64,000 nt of DNA from Gammaproteobacteria bacterium (GTDB lineage: Bacteria; Pseudomonadota; Gammaproteobacteria; Eutrophobiales; Eutrophobiaceae), in assembly GCA_026710545.1 (NCBI GenBank), contig JAPOQU010000079.1, forward strand, positions 20,914 through 84,913, given 5' to 3'. How positions within the stretch are numbered: the first letter of the stretch is position 1; the number at the start of each line of letters is the position of its first letter. This document shows positions 17,625-28,582 of the stretch, piece after piece. The position numbers and the translations under genes are program-made. The notes beneath the pieces were generated by a model that worked only from the letters and a program-made list of their open reading frames with translations, was not told the DNA's origin and made no database searches.

Positions 17625-19103
17625 ATGGTCATCAAGCAACTGTCTCGTCGTCAATTCTCCATCATGGCCGGCCGGTTATGCGCGGGTCTCGCTGCGTTCT
17701 TTTCATTCGGCGGATGCTCCGACCCTTCCCCCGCCAGCAAGGTTTTCGGTAAGTTACAGGAAAAAATCAGCGGTGATGTAATTACCAAAGACCGTGCGGA
17801 TTATGCTGCCCGGGTAAACAGCTTAACCTGGCAACTGCGCAAGACAAGCCGTCAACCGGACGCAATAGTCCAGGCAAAATCGGCGGACGACGTGGCCGGC
17901 ACATTGAAGTTTGCCGGCCGCAACGGGATGAAAGTGGGTGTTCGTACCGGCGGTCACAGTTGGGTGTCTTCGGCAGTACGGGACGGCGGCGTGACGTTGG
18001 ACATGAGCCGGTTTCGCGACCTTGAGATCGATACCGAAAATAAAACGGCCGTCGTCGGACCGGCAATCTACGCCCGGGAGCTGACAGCTGTGCTCGGCCG
18101 CCAGGGCCTGGGTTTTCCCACGGCCCATTGCAGCACCATACCCATGGGGGGTTACCTGCTGGGCGGCGGCCAGGGCTGGAACTGGGGGACCTGGAACGGG
18201 GTCGCCTGCAACAGCGTTCTGGGCTTCGACGCGGTCACCGCGCAAGGGGAGCAGGTACGCGTCGACGAAGACAATTATCCCGACCTGCTGTGGGCTGCGC
18301 GCGGGTCCGGCCCGGGTTTTCCGGCCGTCGTAACCAACTACCACCTGAAGTTATACGACCTGCCGCCGGCGATACACCTGAGCAGCTATACCTGGCCGTT
18401 GCAGGATACCCTGGCTGTCTCGGAATGGTTGCCGGAGGCCGGTCTGGCCCTGGATGACACGGTCGAGTTGTTCATGTTCCTGTCAGGCCTGCCGGAACCG
18501 GTGGACGGCGTGACAAAGGTCGTTAACGTGACAGCCGTTGCGTTCGCAGACACGGAAGACGAGGCAACACACCTCCTGTCACCCGTGCAGGCGGCCCGTT
18601 CAATAGCGCAACCTGTTTCGGTGGAAGAGGTCAAACCCGCCTCTTTCGACGACTTGTTCAACCTTGTCGATCTGTCATTCCCGCCGTGCCGGGCGGCAGC
18701 CGATACGTTTTTCTTCGATATCTCCATGCGTGAGGTCATGGAACAATTCGTCGACCACTTTGCCGCCGCACCGTCGCCGATGAGCAACGTGTTGTGCGAA
18801 GTCAAACCCAAGCCCATCAACCTTTACGACACCGCGTACTCCATGCGGCGCCGCACGTTCCTGTCCCCCTATTCCTTCTGGATGGATGAAAAGGAGGATG
18901 AGCAAAACCTTGCCTGGTTGAAGCGTACGCAGGAGATACTGGCGCCGTTATCTGCGGGGCATTTCATCAGCGAGGCCGATCTTGAGGCAAGCCCGGAGCG
19001 CTCGGAACGTTCTTTCAGCAGGGCGAACTGGGAGAGAATACAGGCTGTCAGAGACAAGTACGACCCCGACGGGGTGTTCCATACCTACCTCGGTCACGGT
19101 TAA
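17625..19103 (+). CDS. FAD-linked oxidase with BBE domain, exported
   Basis: 492 residues. A twin-arginine-like SRRQFSIMAGRLC leader with a lipobox-like GGCSD suggests export and perhaps lipid attachment. The PCMH FAD domain is clear: VRTGGHSW contains the histidine that carries covalent flavin, and HCSTIPMGGYLLGGGQGW has a cysteine where bicovalent members have their second link. The C-terminal YDPDGVFHTYLGHG belongs to the BBE domain. The substrate is likely a sugar or alcohol and is not predictable. Confidence 0.85.
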   Translation: MVIKQLSRRQFSIMAGRLCAGLAAFFSFGGCSDPSPASKVFGKLQEKISGDVITKDRADYAARVNSLTWQLRKTSRQPDAIVQAKSADDVAGTLKFAGRNGMKVGVRTGGHSWVSSAVRDGGVTLDMSRFRDLEIDTENKTAVVGPAIYARELTAVLGRQGLGFPTAHCSTIPMGGYLLGGGQGWNWGTWNGVACNSVLGFDAVTAQGEQVRVDEDNYPDLLWAARGSGPGFPAVVTNYHLKLYDLPPAIHLSSYTWPLQDTLAVSEWLPEAGLALDDTVELFMFLSGLPEPVDGVTKVVNVTAVAFADTEDEATHLLSPVQAARSIAQPVSVEEVKPASFDDLFNLVDLSFPPCRAAADTFFFDISMREVMEQFVDHFAAAPSPMSNVLCEVKPKPINLYDTAYSMRRRTFLSPYSFWMDEKEDEQNLAWLKRTQEILAPLSAGHFISEADLEASPERSERSFSRANWERIQAVRDKYDPDGVFHTYLGHG

Positions 19104-19144
19104 GCCGTACCGATCACTGAACAAAGCGTGATTTACCGGTCTGA

Positions 19145-20167
19145 ATGAAGATTTGCGTGATCATGCTCGCCAAGAAGTTCGGCGGGGCAGAGCGATTCTA
19201 CGTGGATTTGACCAACGGCCTGGCCCGGCGCGGCCATGACGTCCTCGCCATCTCCAATGCCCGTTCGAAAGCCGCGCTGCATCTTGAAAAACTGCCGAAC
19301 ATCAACCGTGCATCGGTACGGGTGCTGGGTCCTTGGGACCCGCTGGCGCCCCGGCAGATCACGAAACTGGCGCGCGCGTTTGCACCCCAGGTCATACAGA
19401 CATCTCTGAGCCGCGCCGCACACCTCGCGGGTCCGGCTTCACACCGGCTCAACATCCCCCTGGTTGCCCACACCCATGATTTTGTCGACCTGAAATATTT
19501 CAGGCACGCGGGCGTTTTCACCCCTACCACTGCAGCGCAACGGGATTACCTGATCAGGGGGGGGATTCCCGCACAGGGGGTACGGTGGATTCCCAATTTT
19601 TCCAGTTTCCGGACCGTTACTGCCATCCACTGCAGGGACAAGGTGACGAAGATAGTCGCGCACGGCAGGTTCGTGCATAAAAAAGGCTTCGACCTGCTGC
19701 TACACAGCCTCAGCCGGCTGGAGACAGACGATATCCACCTGTACCTCGCCGGGGACGGTGTTGAACGGCAACGGATGATGGACCTGGCGGCAGCTTTAAA
19801 CATCGATAAAAAAGTTCACTTCGCCGGCTGGCAGGATGATATACGCAGTTTCCTGCTGCAAGGCGACCTCTTCGTGCTGCCTTCCCGGTATGAACCATTC
19901 GGCATCGCAGTCCTGGAGGCAATGGCCTGCGGCTTGCCCATCGTTGCGACGAAATGCCACGGTCCGGTTGAAATACTGGATGACGGCAGCGCCTGGCTGT
20001 GCGACGCCGACGAGGATTCGTTGACCGGCACGCTGAGAACGGCAATCACCGACGCGCACGGCCGCAGGCAGCGCGCGCAGGCGGCGTGGTCATCGTTTCA
20101 GGAAAACTATGCTGCGGACGTGGTGGTGCCGAAGTTTGAGAGCCTGTATGAAGACATGCTCGGCTGA
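19145..20167 (+). CDS. Glycosyltransferase family 4 (GT-B)
   Basis: 340 residues. The N-terminal Rossmann half begins MKICVIMLAKKFGGAERFYV. The C-terminal half has KIVAHGRFVHKKGFDLLLHS and the E-x7-E nucleotide-sugar motif in EPFGIAVLEAMACGLPIVAT. It probably adds a sugar during lipopolysaccharide or glycan synthesis in the cytoplasm. The neighbouring O-antigen ligase-like gene, on the opposite strand, supports a surface-glycan role. Confidence 0.87.
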   Translation: MKICVIMLAKKFGGAERFYVDLTNGLARRGHDVLAISNARSKAALHLEKLPNINRASVRVLGPWDPLAPRQITKLARAFAPQVIQTSLSRAAHLAGPASHRLNIPLVAHTHDFVDLKYFRHAGVFTPTTAAQRDYLIRGGIPAQGVRWIPNFSSFRTVTAIHCRDKVTKIVAHGRFVHKKGFDLLLHSLSRLETDDIHLYLAGDGVERQRMMDLAAALNIDKKVHFAGWQDDIRSFLLQGDLFVLPSRYEPFGIAVLEAMACGLPIVATKCHGPVEILDDGSAWLCDADEDSLTGTLRTAITDAHGRRQRAQAAWSSFQENYAADVVVPKFESLYEDMLG

Positions 20168-20205
20168 GGCACCCCCAGCGTAAAACACACGGGCGCGTAC
20201 TGAAA

Positions 20206-21459
20206 TCAGCCGGCCCGGGTGGACGCGGCCGCCAGCACGGCACAGGATACCAGCAGCCACATGAAACCGCTCCAGTAGGAACCGTAAAACGCCAGGTGCG
20301 CGTTCAGCGGGAACGTCCCGGCCAGCAGTGTCGCGGTCCAGGCGCCGGTTATCGTGGAATGTCTTCCCCGCCACCAATAGCGGAGCAGGGTGATGTAGAA
20401 CAGGATAAACCCCACCAGTCCTATCACCCCTGTTTCAACGGCGATCTCCAGAAAAACCATGTGCGGATGGGTCTGACCCTCCTGCCCCCGGCGGACGAAG
20501 TAGTTGTCTTCATCCGCATACGTTCTGTAAGCATAGCGGAAGCCCCTGGGGCCTACCCCGTTTATCCAGTTATCCTGCAGCATGTTATAGGCCGTGTCCC
20601 AGATCGGCGTGCGCCTGGACGTCGCTTTTTCGGCCAGGTATTCATTGCTCAGCATGCCCGTCAGCAGGTCGATCCTGCGATTGATGTCGGGACTGTAGAA
20701 ATACACCCAGCCGACCAGCAACACGGAGACGCACAGTGCTCCCGTGATGATATATCTTGCCCTGGTTGACAAGGACAGGACGACCAGGGGGAGGTAGGCC
20801 GACAACCCGATAATCAGCATGAGCCATGCGCTTCTCCGGCCGCTGAGCAGCACCACTACGGTGAACGGAATCAACAACAGCCACGGGAACAGGCTGTCCC
20901 TGTTGACATTCCTCACCGTCTCCAGGGCAACGGGTACCAGCACAGCCAGTATGATGCCCAGGCGCAGTTTCGGATAAAACATGCCGCTCAGCATGCCGTC
21001 CTGGTAGGGGTAGCCGAGCAGGTTTTTCCCGTTCGCATACTGGACCAGGCCATCCACACACCAGAAGATGACAACGGCCAGCAACGCCAGGGACAGGCGG
21101 CGCAGGTTTCCCGGGCGCGCCAGTTCCCGCAGGATGAAAATCCCGCAAAACAGGTACAACGGGTACAGCGCTGCGATCTTCGCCGAACGCGCCAGGTTCA
21201 CGGCGCCGATGAGCGAGACCAGTTGCGGCAGCCACAGGCACAAAAACAGGCCCACCAGTACCCGCACCGTGCTGTCACGGTAGACCGCATCCGGGTAGCG
21301 GCCGACATGGTAAAGCCCCAGCGCCGCCATGATAACCTGGGGAACCAGGGACAGGGTTTCGGTAGACAACAGCAGCAGCGCAGCGGCAACCAGCAACCAG
21401 GCATGGTTGTCGGCGATAAGCCGGCCAGGGGAACCAACACTGTCCAGAGTCATTTTCAT
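20206..21459 (-). CDS. O-antigen ligase/Wzy-like membrane protein
   Basis: About 417 residues from ATG 21459; the open frame runs further upstream into tgt but that extension lacks membrane character. Roughly ten to twelve hydrophobic segments are visible. The large periplasmic loop holds NWINGVGPRGFRYAYRTYAD and HPHMVFLEIAVETGVIGL, the conserved Wzy_C motif of O-antigen ligases and polymerases. It would join glycan to lipid A-core or polymerise repeat units. Confidence 0.82.
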   Translation of the reverse strand: MKMTLDSVGSPGRLIADNHAWLLVAAALLLLSTETLSLVPQVIMAALGLYHVGRYPDAVYRDSTVRVLVGLFLCLWLPQLVSLIGAVNLARSAKIAALYPLYLFCGIFILRELARPGNLRRLSLALLAVVIFWCVDGLVQYANGKNLLGYPYQDGMLSGMFYPKLRLGIILAVLVPVALETVRNVNRDSLFPWLLLIPFTVVVLLSGRRSAWLMLIIGLSAYLPLVVLSLSTRARYIITGALCVSVLLVGWVYFYSPDINRRIDLLTGMLSNEYLAEKATSRRTPIWDTAYNMLQDNWINGVGPRGFRYAYRTYADEDNYFVRRGQEGQTHPHMVFLEIAVETGVIGLVGFILFYITLLRYWWRGRHSTITGAWTATLLAGTFPLNAHLAFYGSYWSGFMWLLVSCAVLAAASTRAG

Positions 21460-21493
21460 TGGTTTTATCGCGTGTTGTTTTTCTCTGTGCCCG

Positions 21494-23657
<2,164 letters not shown>

Positions 23658-23735
23658 GGCTGTTGAGTCTAGCAAGAAACGCCAGGCAAACCATGTTTTC
23701 TGTTATACTTGCCGGCCCTTTATTTCCTCAGCAAA

Positions 23736-23822
23736 GCCGGGGTGGCGGAACTGGTAGACGCGCCGGATTCAAAATCCGGTTCTGGCAACAGAGTGAGAGT
23801 TCGAGTCTCTCTCCCGGCACCA
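23736..23822 (+). tRNA. tRNA-Leu (anticodon CAA)
   Basis: Acceptor GCCGGGG pairs with the 3' strand before ACCA, the D-arm region is GGCGGAACTGGTAGACGC, the anticodon stem CCGGA/TCCGG holds loop TTCAAAA, there is a long class II variable arm, and the T arm contains GTTCGAGTC. CCA is encoded. A TATACT box lies about 30 bp upstream (near 23704). Its 3' end is duplicated at 27004-27029. Confidence 0.95.
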
Positions 23823-23825
23823 TTT
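23800..23825 (+). repeat. Island attachment repeat, tRNA-Leu side
   Basis: The T-arm and acceptor 3' end of tRNA-Leu (TTCGAGTCTCTCTCCCGGCA, then CCATTT) match 27004-27029 exactly over 26 bp. Direct repeats at a tRNA 3' end are the product of site-specific integration. Confidence 0.88.
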
Positions 23826-23862
23826 CTCCTATTCGAGGAAAAAATTTAACTGGATTAGCAAC

Positions 23863-24312
23863 ATGTTTTTTCAACCGCATTCCATAGTATTCCACTTATT
23901 ATTATTTTTAATGTTGGCGGCAATTCCAGTCTATATTAGAGCAGATCTTATCAGTGGATTGGAGAATTATTTACAGATTGTGAAAGGAGAAGGAGACATA
24001 AAAAATCTCTCACCTAATGAGGTAAAAGAAGTTCTTGAAATCCATGAGCGACTTAAGAGTTTTGGAACAAATACTGCGATTACTGATGGATGTGAAGCGG
24101 TTATCGAATCTCAAATTGACGGCGAATTTAGCGGATGGGAAGGGGAGACGATATTCAAACTTATAAACGGGCAAATTTGGCAACAAAGCTCGTATTCCTA
24201 TACTTATCATTACGCTTATATGCCAGAGGTTATAATTTATCCATCAGGAGGGTCTTGTAAACTCAAAGTTGAAGACGTTGACGAAGCGATATTTGTGTAT
24301 AGGCTCAAATGA
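23863..24312 (+). CDS. Conserved hypothetical secreted protein
   Basis: 149 residues with a hydrophobic N-terminus (residues about 8-26) likely to be a signal peptide. The C-terminal half contains the motif DGEFSGWEGETIFKLINGQ followed by an aromatic-rich IWQQSSYSYTYHYAY, which I recognise as a recurrent uncharacterised small domain, probably beta-rich. AT-rich codon use matches the other island genes and differs from tgt-queA. Function unknown. Confidence 0.75.
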   Translation: MFFQPHSIVFHLLLFLMLAAIPVYIRADLISGLENYLQIVKGEGDIKNLSPNEVKEVLEIHERLKSFGTNTAITDGCEAVIESQIDGEFSGWEGETIFKLINGQIWQQSSYSYTYHYAYMPEVIIYPSGGSCKLKVEDVDEAIFVYRLK

Positions 24313-24360
24313 GATTTCAAATATATAATTAGGTCCAAACAACTTATTTGGAAACAGACT

Positions 24361-24813
24361 ATGAGACAGAAATTGAATACTGGGATTAGGGCGGCTATAT
24401 ATCTTGTTATCCTGTTACTAGCGGGGTGTGCAACCAGCTATCAACCTAAGGGATTGACTGGCGGCTTTTCGGAAATTCAAATTGCTGAAGGCACTTATCA
24501 AATTACCTTTGAAGGGAACGCGTATACCGACAAAAGAAAAACCATTGATTTCACCCTGTTACGTAGCGCTGAAATCACGCTTGAGAACGGTTATAGATAT
24601 TTTGTTATAACTGATTCTGGAGCCGAAAGGGATTATAGGCAGCGTGACAGGGTATTACATGCGTCTGGTGCTGTTTCATTCATTGTCAAAAAACCGAGCG
24701 CCTCTAATACCATAATCTGTTTTCGTGAGGATGTGAAATCTGAGCCTGATTTTTATGACGCCAAATACGTTGCCGAGTCTATCAGGAAGAAATACGGGAT
24801 AGGGGGGTATTGA
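24361..24813 (+). CDS. Lipoprotein, CC0125/CC1285-like family
   Basis: 150 residues with a lipoprotein signal (VILLLAGCATSYQ, lipid-accepting C near 23). The mature part holds GLTGGFSEIQIAEGTYQITF and LLRSAEITLENGYRYFVI, which match a widespread family of small outer-membrane-directed lipoproteins of unknown function. It lies within the tRNA-Leu island on the same strand as the previous gene. Confidence 0.75.
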   Translation: MRQKLNTGIRAAIYLVILLLAGCATSYQPKGLTGGFSEIQIAEGTYQITFEGNAYTDKRKTIDFTLLRSAEITLENGYRYFVITDSGAERDYRQRDRVLHASGAVSFIVKKPSASNTIICFREDVKSEPDFYDAKYVAESIRKKYGIGGY

Positions 24814-24929
24814 GGGGGAGGTCACTTGTTGAGGTCACGTATTAACTGATAAGAAACCTGACTCTTGTAAACCTTCACTCTTGAGGGAGAATCTTGTGAA
24901 TGTCAAATGTGAGAATAAAATAATCAAAC

Positions 24930-25436
24930 TCAGGCCGTTATACCTTCAGCTCTCAATAGTTCAGTCAGGTCATAGTGCCTAATCCCCTCACGGCTACAAA
25001 GCTCTGGAATCCTGATTTTCTTTTGGCTCGGCTGGCGATACGGCTTTTCCATGCTCATTACCGAAAGACCTAATGTTTTAGCTAAACAAACTATTGAGCA
25101 ATCATTGAGGCTTATCGTTCCCTTTCGATTTCCGTTATATTCAGAGATGTAATCTTTATACTTGGTTCTCATTAGCTCAACATATTCCAAGTATTTTTGC
25201 CAAGGCCAATCTCCAATTCCTACCTCAAAGCAAACAATTTCGTTGGAAAACGATAAACATTCTCCGATTTCTCCTGAGACAGAGGGCGAAAGTTCATTCC
25301 ATATATCCATATTCCAGCAAAATACGCCGTCCTCTATTAATCTCATAATTTCACGCCAGAGCGAGACATGGACATCAGGCGGCATATCTAGTAATGGATT
25401 TGTAATTCCAGATGTATCTAAGCAATAGCGCGGCAT
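24930..25436 (-). CDS. DUF4411 family PIN-like protein (probable toxin)
   Basis: 168 residues. YCLDTSG places an aspartate at residue 7, IWNEL gives a glutamate at 48, and SLNDCSIVCLAKTLGLSVMS gives D112, together resembling the acidic active site of PIN RNases. DUF4411 proteins are regularly encoded next to an XRE/ImmA-IrrE protein, as here: its ATG directly follows the TAA of that gene. It is most likely the toxin of a two-gene module carried by the island. Confidence 0.82.
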   Translation of the reverse strand: MPRYCLDTSGITNPLLDMPPDVHVSLWREIMRLIEDGVFCWNMDIWNELSPSVSGEIGECLSFSNEIVCFEVGIGDWPWQKYLEYVELMRTKYKDYISEYNGNRKGTISLNDCSIVCLAKTLGLSVMSMEKPYRQPSQKKIRIPELCSREGIRHYDLTELLRAEGITA

Positions 25437-26633
25437 TTAACCCACTAAATTTCGGCGTATATCATCAAGATGAGCTACATTTTTTATGCCCATAAATTCA
25501 GCTGCATTATGGCTTGATATCGCACCGGTTTCCCACGCCTCAACCACGAGACCCGTGTAATAAGTTCCAAGACTGTTTTTGTAACGAGATCCATAGTAAG
25601 ACGGGCGCATTGGAGGAGATTTGAAATTTTCTTCTTCATCTAAATAAATCGGACGCTTGATCCTCCAATAAAAACCAGGCTTTACATAGCCAAGATTGAC
25701 AAGGCGAATGAGCATAGCGTGACGACTCACCGAAAATCGCGTGGCAAGCAAATCAAGCACAGAATCTTCAAGCTCATCTTTAGGTACATCCGGCCTAGCT
25801 ATTAAATTGTCAAGAGCCTGTCGTGGAATTAAAAAAGACGCCGCAAAACGATTACACCAACCCTCAATTGATTTCCCTCTGCTAGTAGTGTTACCAAAAC
25901 GTGGTCCACCACTGATAGCACTTTGCCTTAATAGGATATGGCCAAATTCATGTGCAATTGTAAAGGCCTGAGCACTTGGTGCCTCGTTACCGTAAACTAT
26001 TATTGGTAGAGGTTCTGCAAATAGGCAGATCCCTCTCGTTCTAGCCTTATGTAGATCACTATGCTTCAGAATAAGAACACCACATTCACTTAAACAGGAT
26101 CGTAGAATATCTGGGAGTCGCCTTTTCTGGTTGGAATTGAGTTTAAATTGAGCCTCGATGGGTAATTGAACAAATTCTCGTGCTTTTTGTGCAGCCTTAT
26201 CCACTTCCATTTCAAGGCTTGTATAAAGCTCTAGAGGGAATTTTGGTGTTATATCGCCCATAATTTCAAAGAGGTCTAGAGCATTTAACCTTTGTTCTTC
26301 CGCCCATCTTTGTATTTTTCTGAGCGCAATGAGTTCTATCTCAAAAGGAGGAACACGATGAAAACGAAAGTCTGGAACAAGTTGAACTGGCAGAACATTT
26401 GGAATCTCAGACGCGAAAAACTCTAAAAATGGCCTTTCATATAGGGCAGCTAGTTTTCTACCCTGCTTGACGGTTGGTCGTCGTGTAGCCTCTGGATTTT
26501 CCCAATCAATAAGCCGTTCAATGCTTGTATGAATACGCTTTGCAGCTGTTTCTATTGGAATTCCAATTCTTTCCCTGGCCCAGCGAAGAACCTCTGGGTT
26601 AAATGGTAATGGTTCTGATCGCGAAGCAGTCAT
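25437..26633 (-). CDS. XRE-like/ImmA-IrrE metallopeptidase (probable antitoxin of DUF4411)
   Basis: 398 residues. The N-terminus (WARERIGIPIETAAKRIHTS) resembles an XRE helix-turn-helix. The middle has the zinc peptidase motif AFTIAHEFGHILL with H228, E229 and H232, and a downstream GWCNRFAASFLIPRQAL segment that would supply the third ligand. It is translated first in the pair, as antitoxins usually are. It may repress the promoter and control the toxin through proteolysis or binding; this is inferred from family and arrangement. Confidence 0.84.
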   Translation of the reverse strand: MTASRSEPLPFNPEVLRWARERIGIPIETAAKRIHTSIERLIDWENPEATRRPTVKQGRKLAALYERPFLEFFASEIPNVLPVQLVPDFRFHRVPPFEIELIALRKIQRWAEEQRLNALDLFEIMGDITPKFPLELYTSLEMEVDKAAQKAREFVQLPIEAQFKLNSNQKRRLPDILRSCLSECGVLILKHSDLHKARTRGICLFAEPLPIIVYGNEAPSAQAFTIAHEFGHILLRQSAISGGPRFGNTTSRGKSIEGWCNRFAASFLIPRQALDNLIARPDVPKDELEDSVLDLLATRFSVSRHAMLIRLVNLGYVKPGFYWRIKRPIYLDEEENFKSPPMRPSYYGSRYKNSLGTYYTGLVVEAWETGAISSHNAAEFMGIKNVAHLDDIRRNLVG

Positions 26634-27003
26634 TTCTGTCTACTTAATAATTGCTATTGATCCAGAGCTTGTTTTTAGAATTGGCCTTTCAAAACAGGCA
26701 AATTTGTCATGTAAGATTACAGACTCCAACAACTTAGTCAATGTAATAGGTTAGCGAGTCGGAGTGAATGAGTTCGTCCGACTATGGAAGTTATATTTAT
26801 TTGCTTCATGATGTCGAAATCAGGCATGGTGTTTTCCATAAGGCGATGTCGACTATCATGAATCGTACATGGATCAACACTACTCAATCAAGGGTGAAAA
26901 CCAATATTAGACACGTTTAAAAGAAAATTATGGGGGGGGAAATCGTTGGAATATATTGGATATTAATTATTTTATTCTTTAAAAATAATAAGTTATTCGT
27001 AGC
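26634..27003. other. Gene-free AT-rich right end of the tRNA-Leu island
   Basis: No credible coding frame is seen. Sequence just before the right attachment repeat is A/T-rich with homopolymer runs. The promoter of the ImmA-IrrE gene should lie near 26640-26760. The gap continues to 27247, also without a gene. Confidence 0.6.
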
Positions 27004-27029
27004 TTCGAGTCTCTCTCCCGGCACCATTT
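27004..27029 (+). repeat. Island attachment repeat, distal side
   Basis: Exact 26-bp copy of the tRNA-Leu 3' end found at 23800-23825. With that copy it bounds a 3.2 kb insertion. No tRNA body precedes it. Confidence 0.88.
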
Positions 27030-27247
27030 ATTACTTTGGTATTAATAAGTTAATTCCTGTGGCCCAGTAGAAATTCATTGACCGGCTTCAATCAACGGCC
27101 TTTGTCCATTGCCCAAAGGCATCTCTCCTGAGTTTTCTGTAATGCGTAGCTGATGATAGCGGGTGGAAACCGGTGAAGTTTGTATGTGTTCATTCCCGCA
27201 TTATCCATTTTCGGGAGTTATTTTGTCAAAATCACGCAGATTGAAAA

Positions 27248-27646
27248 TCAGCGACGATCATGAATATTGTCTTTCGCCCTGCTACGCCGAAGAAAAGCTG
27301 CAAGCTCCGTTTCCTCAACGATACCCTGGGCTGCTTTTATGACCATATCCCCAAGGGTTTTTATATCGTACTCAAGCTGAATACCATTCAGTTTCAGGAT
27401 GACCTGCATGGCCGTATGCGCGGTTCTTTTATTGGCATCGTGAAAGCAGTGGCCGACGGCAATATAGCAGGTGTAACAGGCGGCAAGATCATAAACATCA
27501 CCGATAAGTCCATAGGCAAGGCGGTTTTCGATCCTGCCAATCACGGCCTCAACAGGTCGCTCGCTCACTATGCCCTGTAACTCGTCACGCAATATTACTC
27601 GTTCATGTATGGCGACGACTTGCTCAGCCGTGATATAGCGCATCAC
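27248..27646 (-). CDS. doc: Doc/Fic-fold toxin
   Basis: 132 residues with the Doc-type Fic motif HCFHDANKRTA (H66, D70, N72, K73, R74), shorter than full Fic enzymes. Doc phosphorylates EF-Tu and stops translation. It overlaps the antitoxin gene by 4 bp. The sequence appears intact. Confidence 0.92.
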   Translation of the reverse strand: MMRYITAEQVVAIHERVILRDELQGIVSERPVEAVIGRIENRLAYGLIGDVYDLAACYTCYIAVGHCFHDANKRTAHTAMQVILKLNGIQLEYDIKTLGDMVIKAAQGIVEETELAAFLRRSRAKDNIHDRR

Positions 27647-27891
27647 TTGTCTTTGAGGTAGTCGTTCACCGCCAGTGCGTTATCATCGAGAGTGTCCAGC
27701 GCAGCCATCACTTCGTCTGTTTCGCACACACTGAAATCAAGTTTTTCCACGGCACTCGCCGGGACGAAATATCCCACCACATTCGAACGATTGAGAACTG
27801 CCACAGGTTTGGAGCCTGCCTTGTCAATGACTTTCCTGGGTTCGCGTAGCTCGGTTACCGATACGGTCTTATTGGTCAGAAGGGTCTCCAT
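27643..27891 (-). CDS. phd: Phd-type antitoxin
   Basis: 82 residues with the Phd/YefM N-terminal fold (VSVTELREPRKVIDKAGSKP, then VAVLNRSNVVGYFVP) and an acidic C-terminus that would block Doc. It is upstream of doc, and the pair probably autoregulates from the AT-rich gap at 27892-27960. Confidence 0.88.
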   Translation of the reverse strand: METLLTNKTVSVTELREPRKVIDKAGSKPVAVLNRSNVVGYFVPASAVEKLDFSVCETDEVMAALDTLDDNALAVNDYLKDK

Positions 27892-28082
27892 GGTAAGCTC
27901 GTCTCCAATGTGAATGTCAATATATGATACACAATTAAAAGTGCTTTTAAAATAAAGTATGACAAATCAAGAAATCCTTGATGTTATACTTAACTTGTCA
28001 AGACCGAAAGTTTGACGCTGTACCCTCTCTGCTGCGCAGACGTTGTGCACATGCGCCAGACTCAGTAAACTGCGTATTTCTT

Positions 28083-28259
28083 TTAGTTAATGCCCAGAGC
28101 CCTGTCCAGAATGCCTGCTTCTGCCAACAAGTCATATACAAGCTGTGTAATCCGTTCATAAACCAAGCCATTCACGGCGCTCAAAAAATTTCTGTAGTTT
28201 CCTCTGGAAATATGCGTTGAAAATTTTTCTTTAACCACTCGTGAATCAGAAATTCTCAT
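28083..28259 (-). CDS. Small hypothetical protein, 58 residues
   Basis: ATG at 28259 opens a 58-codon frame with a plausible soluble helical composition: MRISDSRVVKEKF, then GNYRNFLSAVNGLVYERITQ and LLAEAGILDRALGIN. A purine-poor upstream region gives no clear ribosome-binding site. I do not recognise the family. It lies between Phd-Doc and the tRNA-Leu-like sequence; the remaining sequence of this 454-bp gap shows nothing else. Confidence 0.45.
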   Translation of the reverse strand: MRISDSRVVKEKFSTHISRGNYRNFLSAVNGLVYERITQLVYDLLAEAGILDRALGIN

Positions 28260-28345
28260 GCAACCTTATGTTTTATTTTCACCTCCATAAAATGTAGGTT
28301 AGAATGTAAAGGCCCCTAGTTGATCAGACTAGGGATCTTGCTTAT

Positions 28346-28432
28346 GCTCAGGTGGTAGAACTGGTAAACACAGGAAGCTAGCACTTCCCACGTCTCGCAG
28401 GCTTGCGGGTTCGAATCCCGCCGCCTCCACCA
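28346..28432 (+). pseudogene. Degenerate tRNA-Leu-like gene
   Basis: 87 bases with a class II tRNA layout: D arm GGTAGAACTGGTAAACAC, anticodon stem GGAAG/CTTCC, long variable arm, perfect T arm GCGGG/CCCGC around TTCGAAT, and encoded CCA. The anticodon loop has only six bases (CTAGCA), which would be CTTAGCA-like (anticodon TAG) with one T restored. The acceptor strand GCTCAGG does not pair with the 3' strand. It is probably non-functional, perhaps disrupted by integration of the downstream block. Confidence 0.65.
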
Positions 28433-28582
28433 CATTGGCGTATGTATATTATTGTTTTTTCTCCATTTTATGGAAAACTGAACAAATTAGCTATCACCTT
28501 AGGCATCAGTGCCTTGCTGCGCATGGCCGTCGTATGGGAGAGTTGCTGCCACAACAAGAGGTGAAGGCGGAGGTCGCACACA

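Noticed and set aside
27978..28220. 80-residue plus frame between Phd and the tRNA-like gene
   Set aside because: Cys/Gln-rich with poor coding character; the 58-codon minus frame in the same place looks more protein-like.
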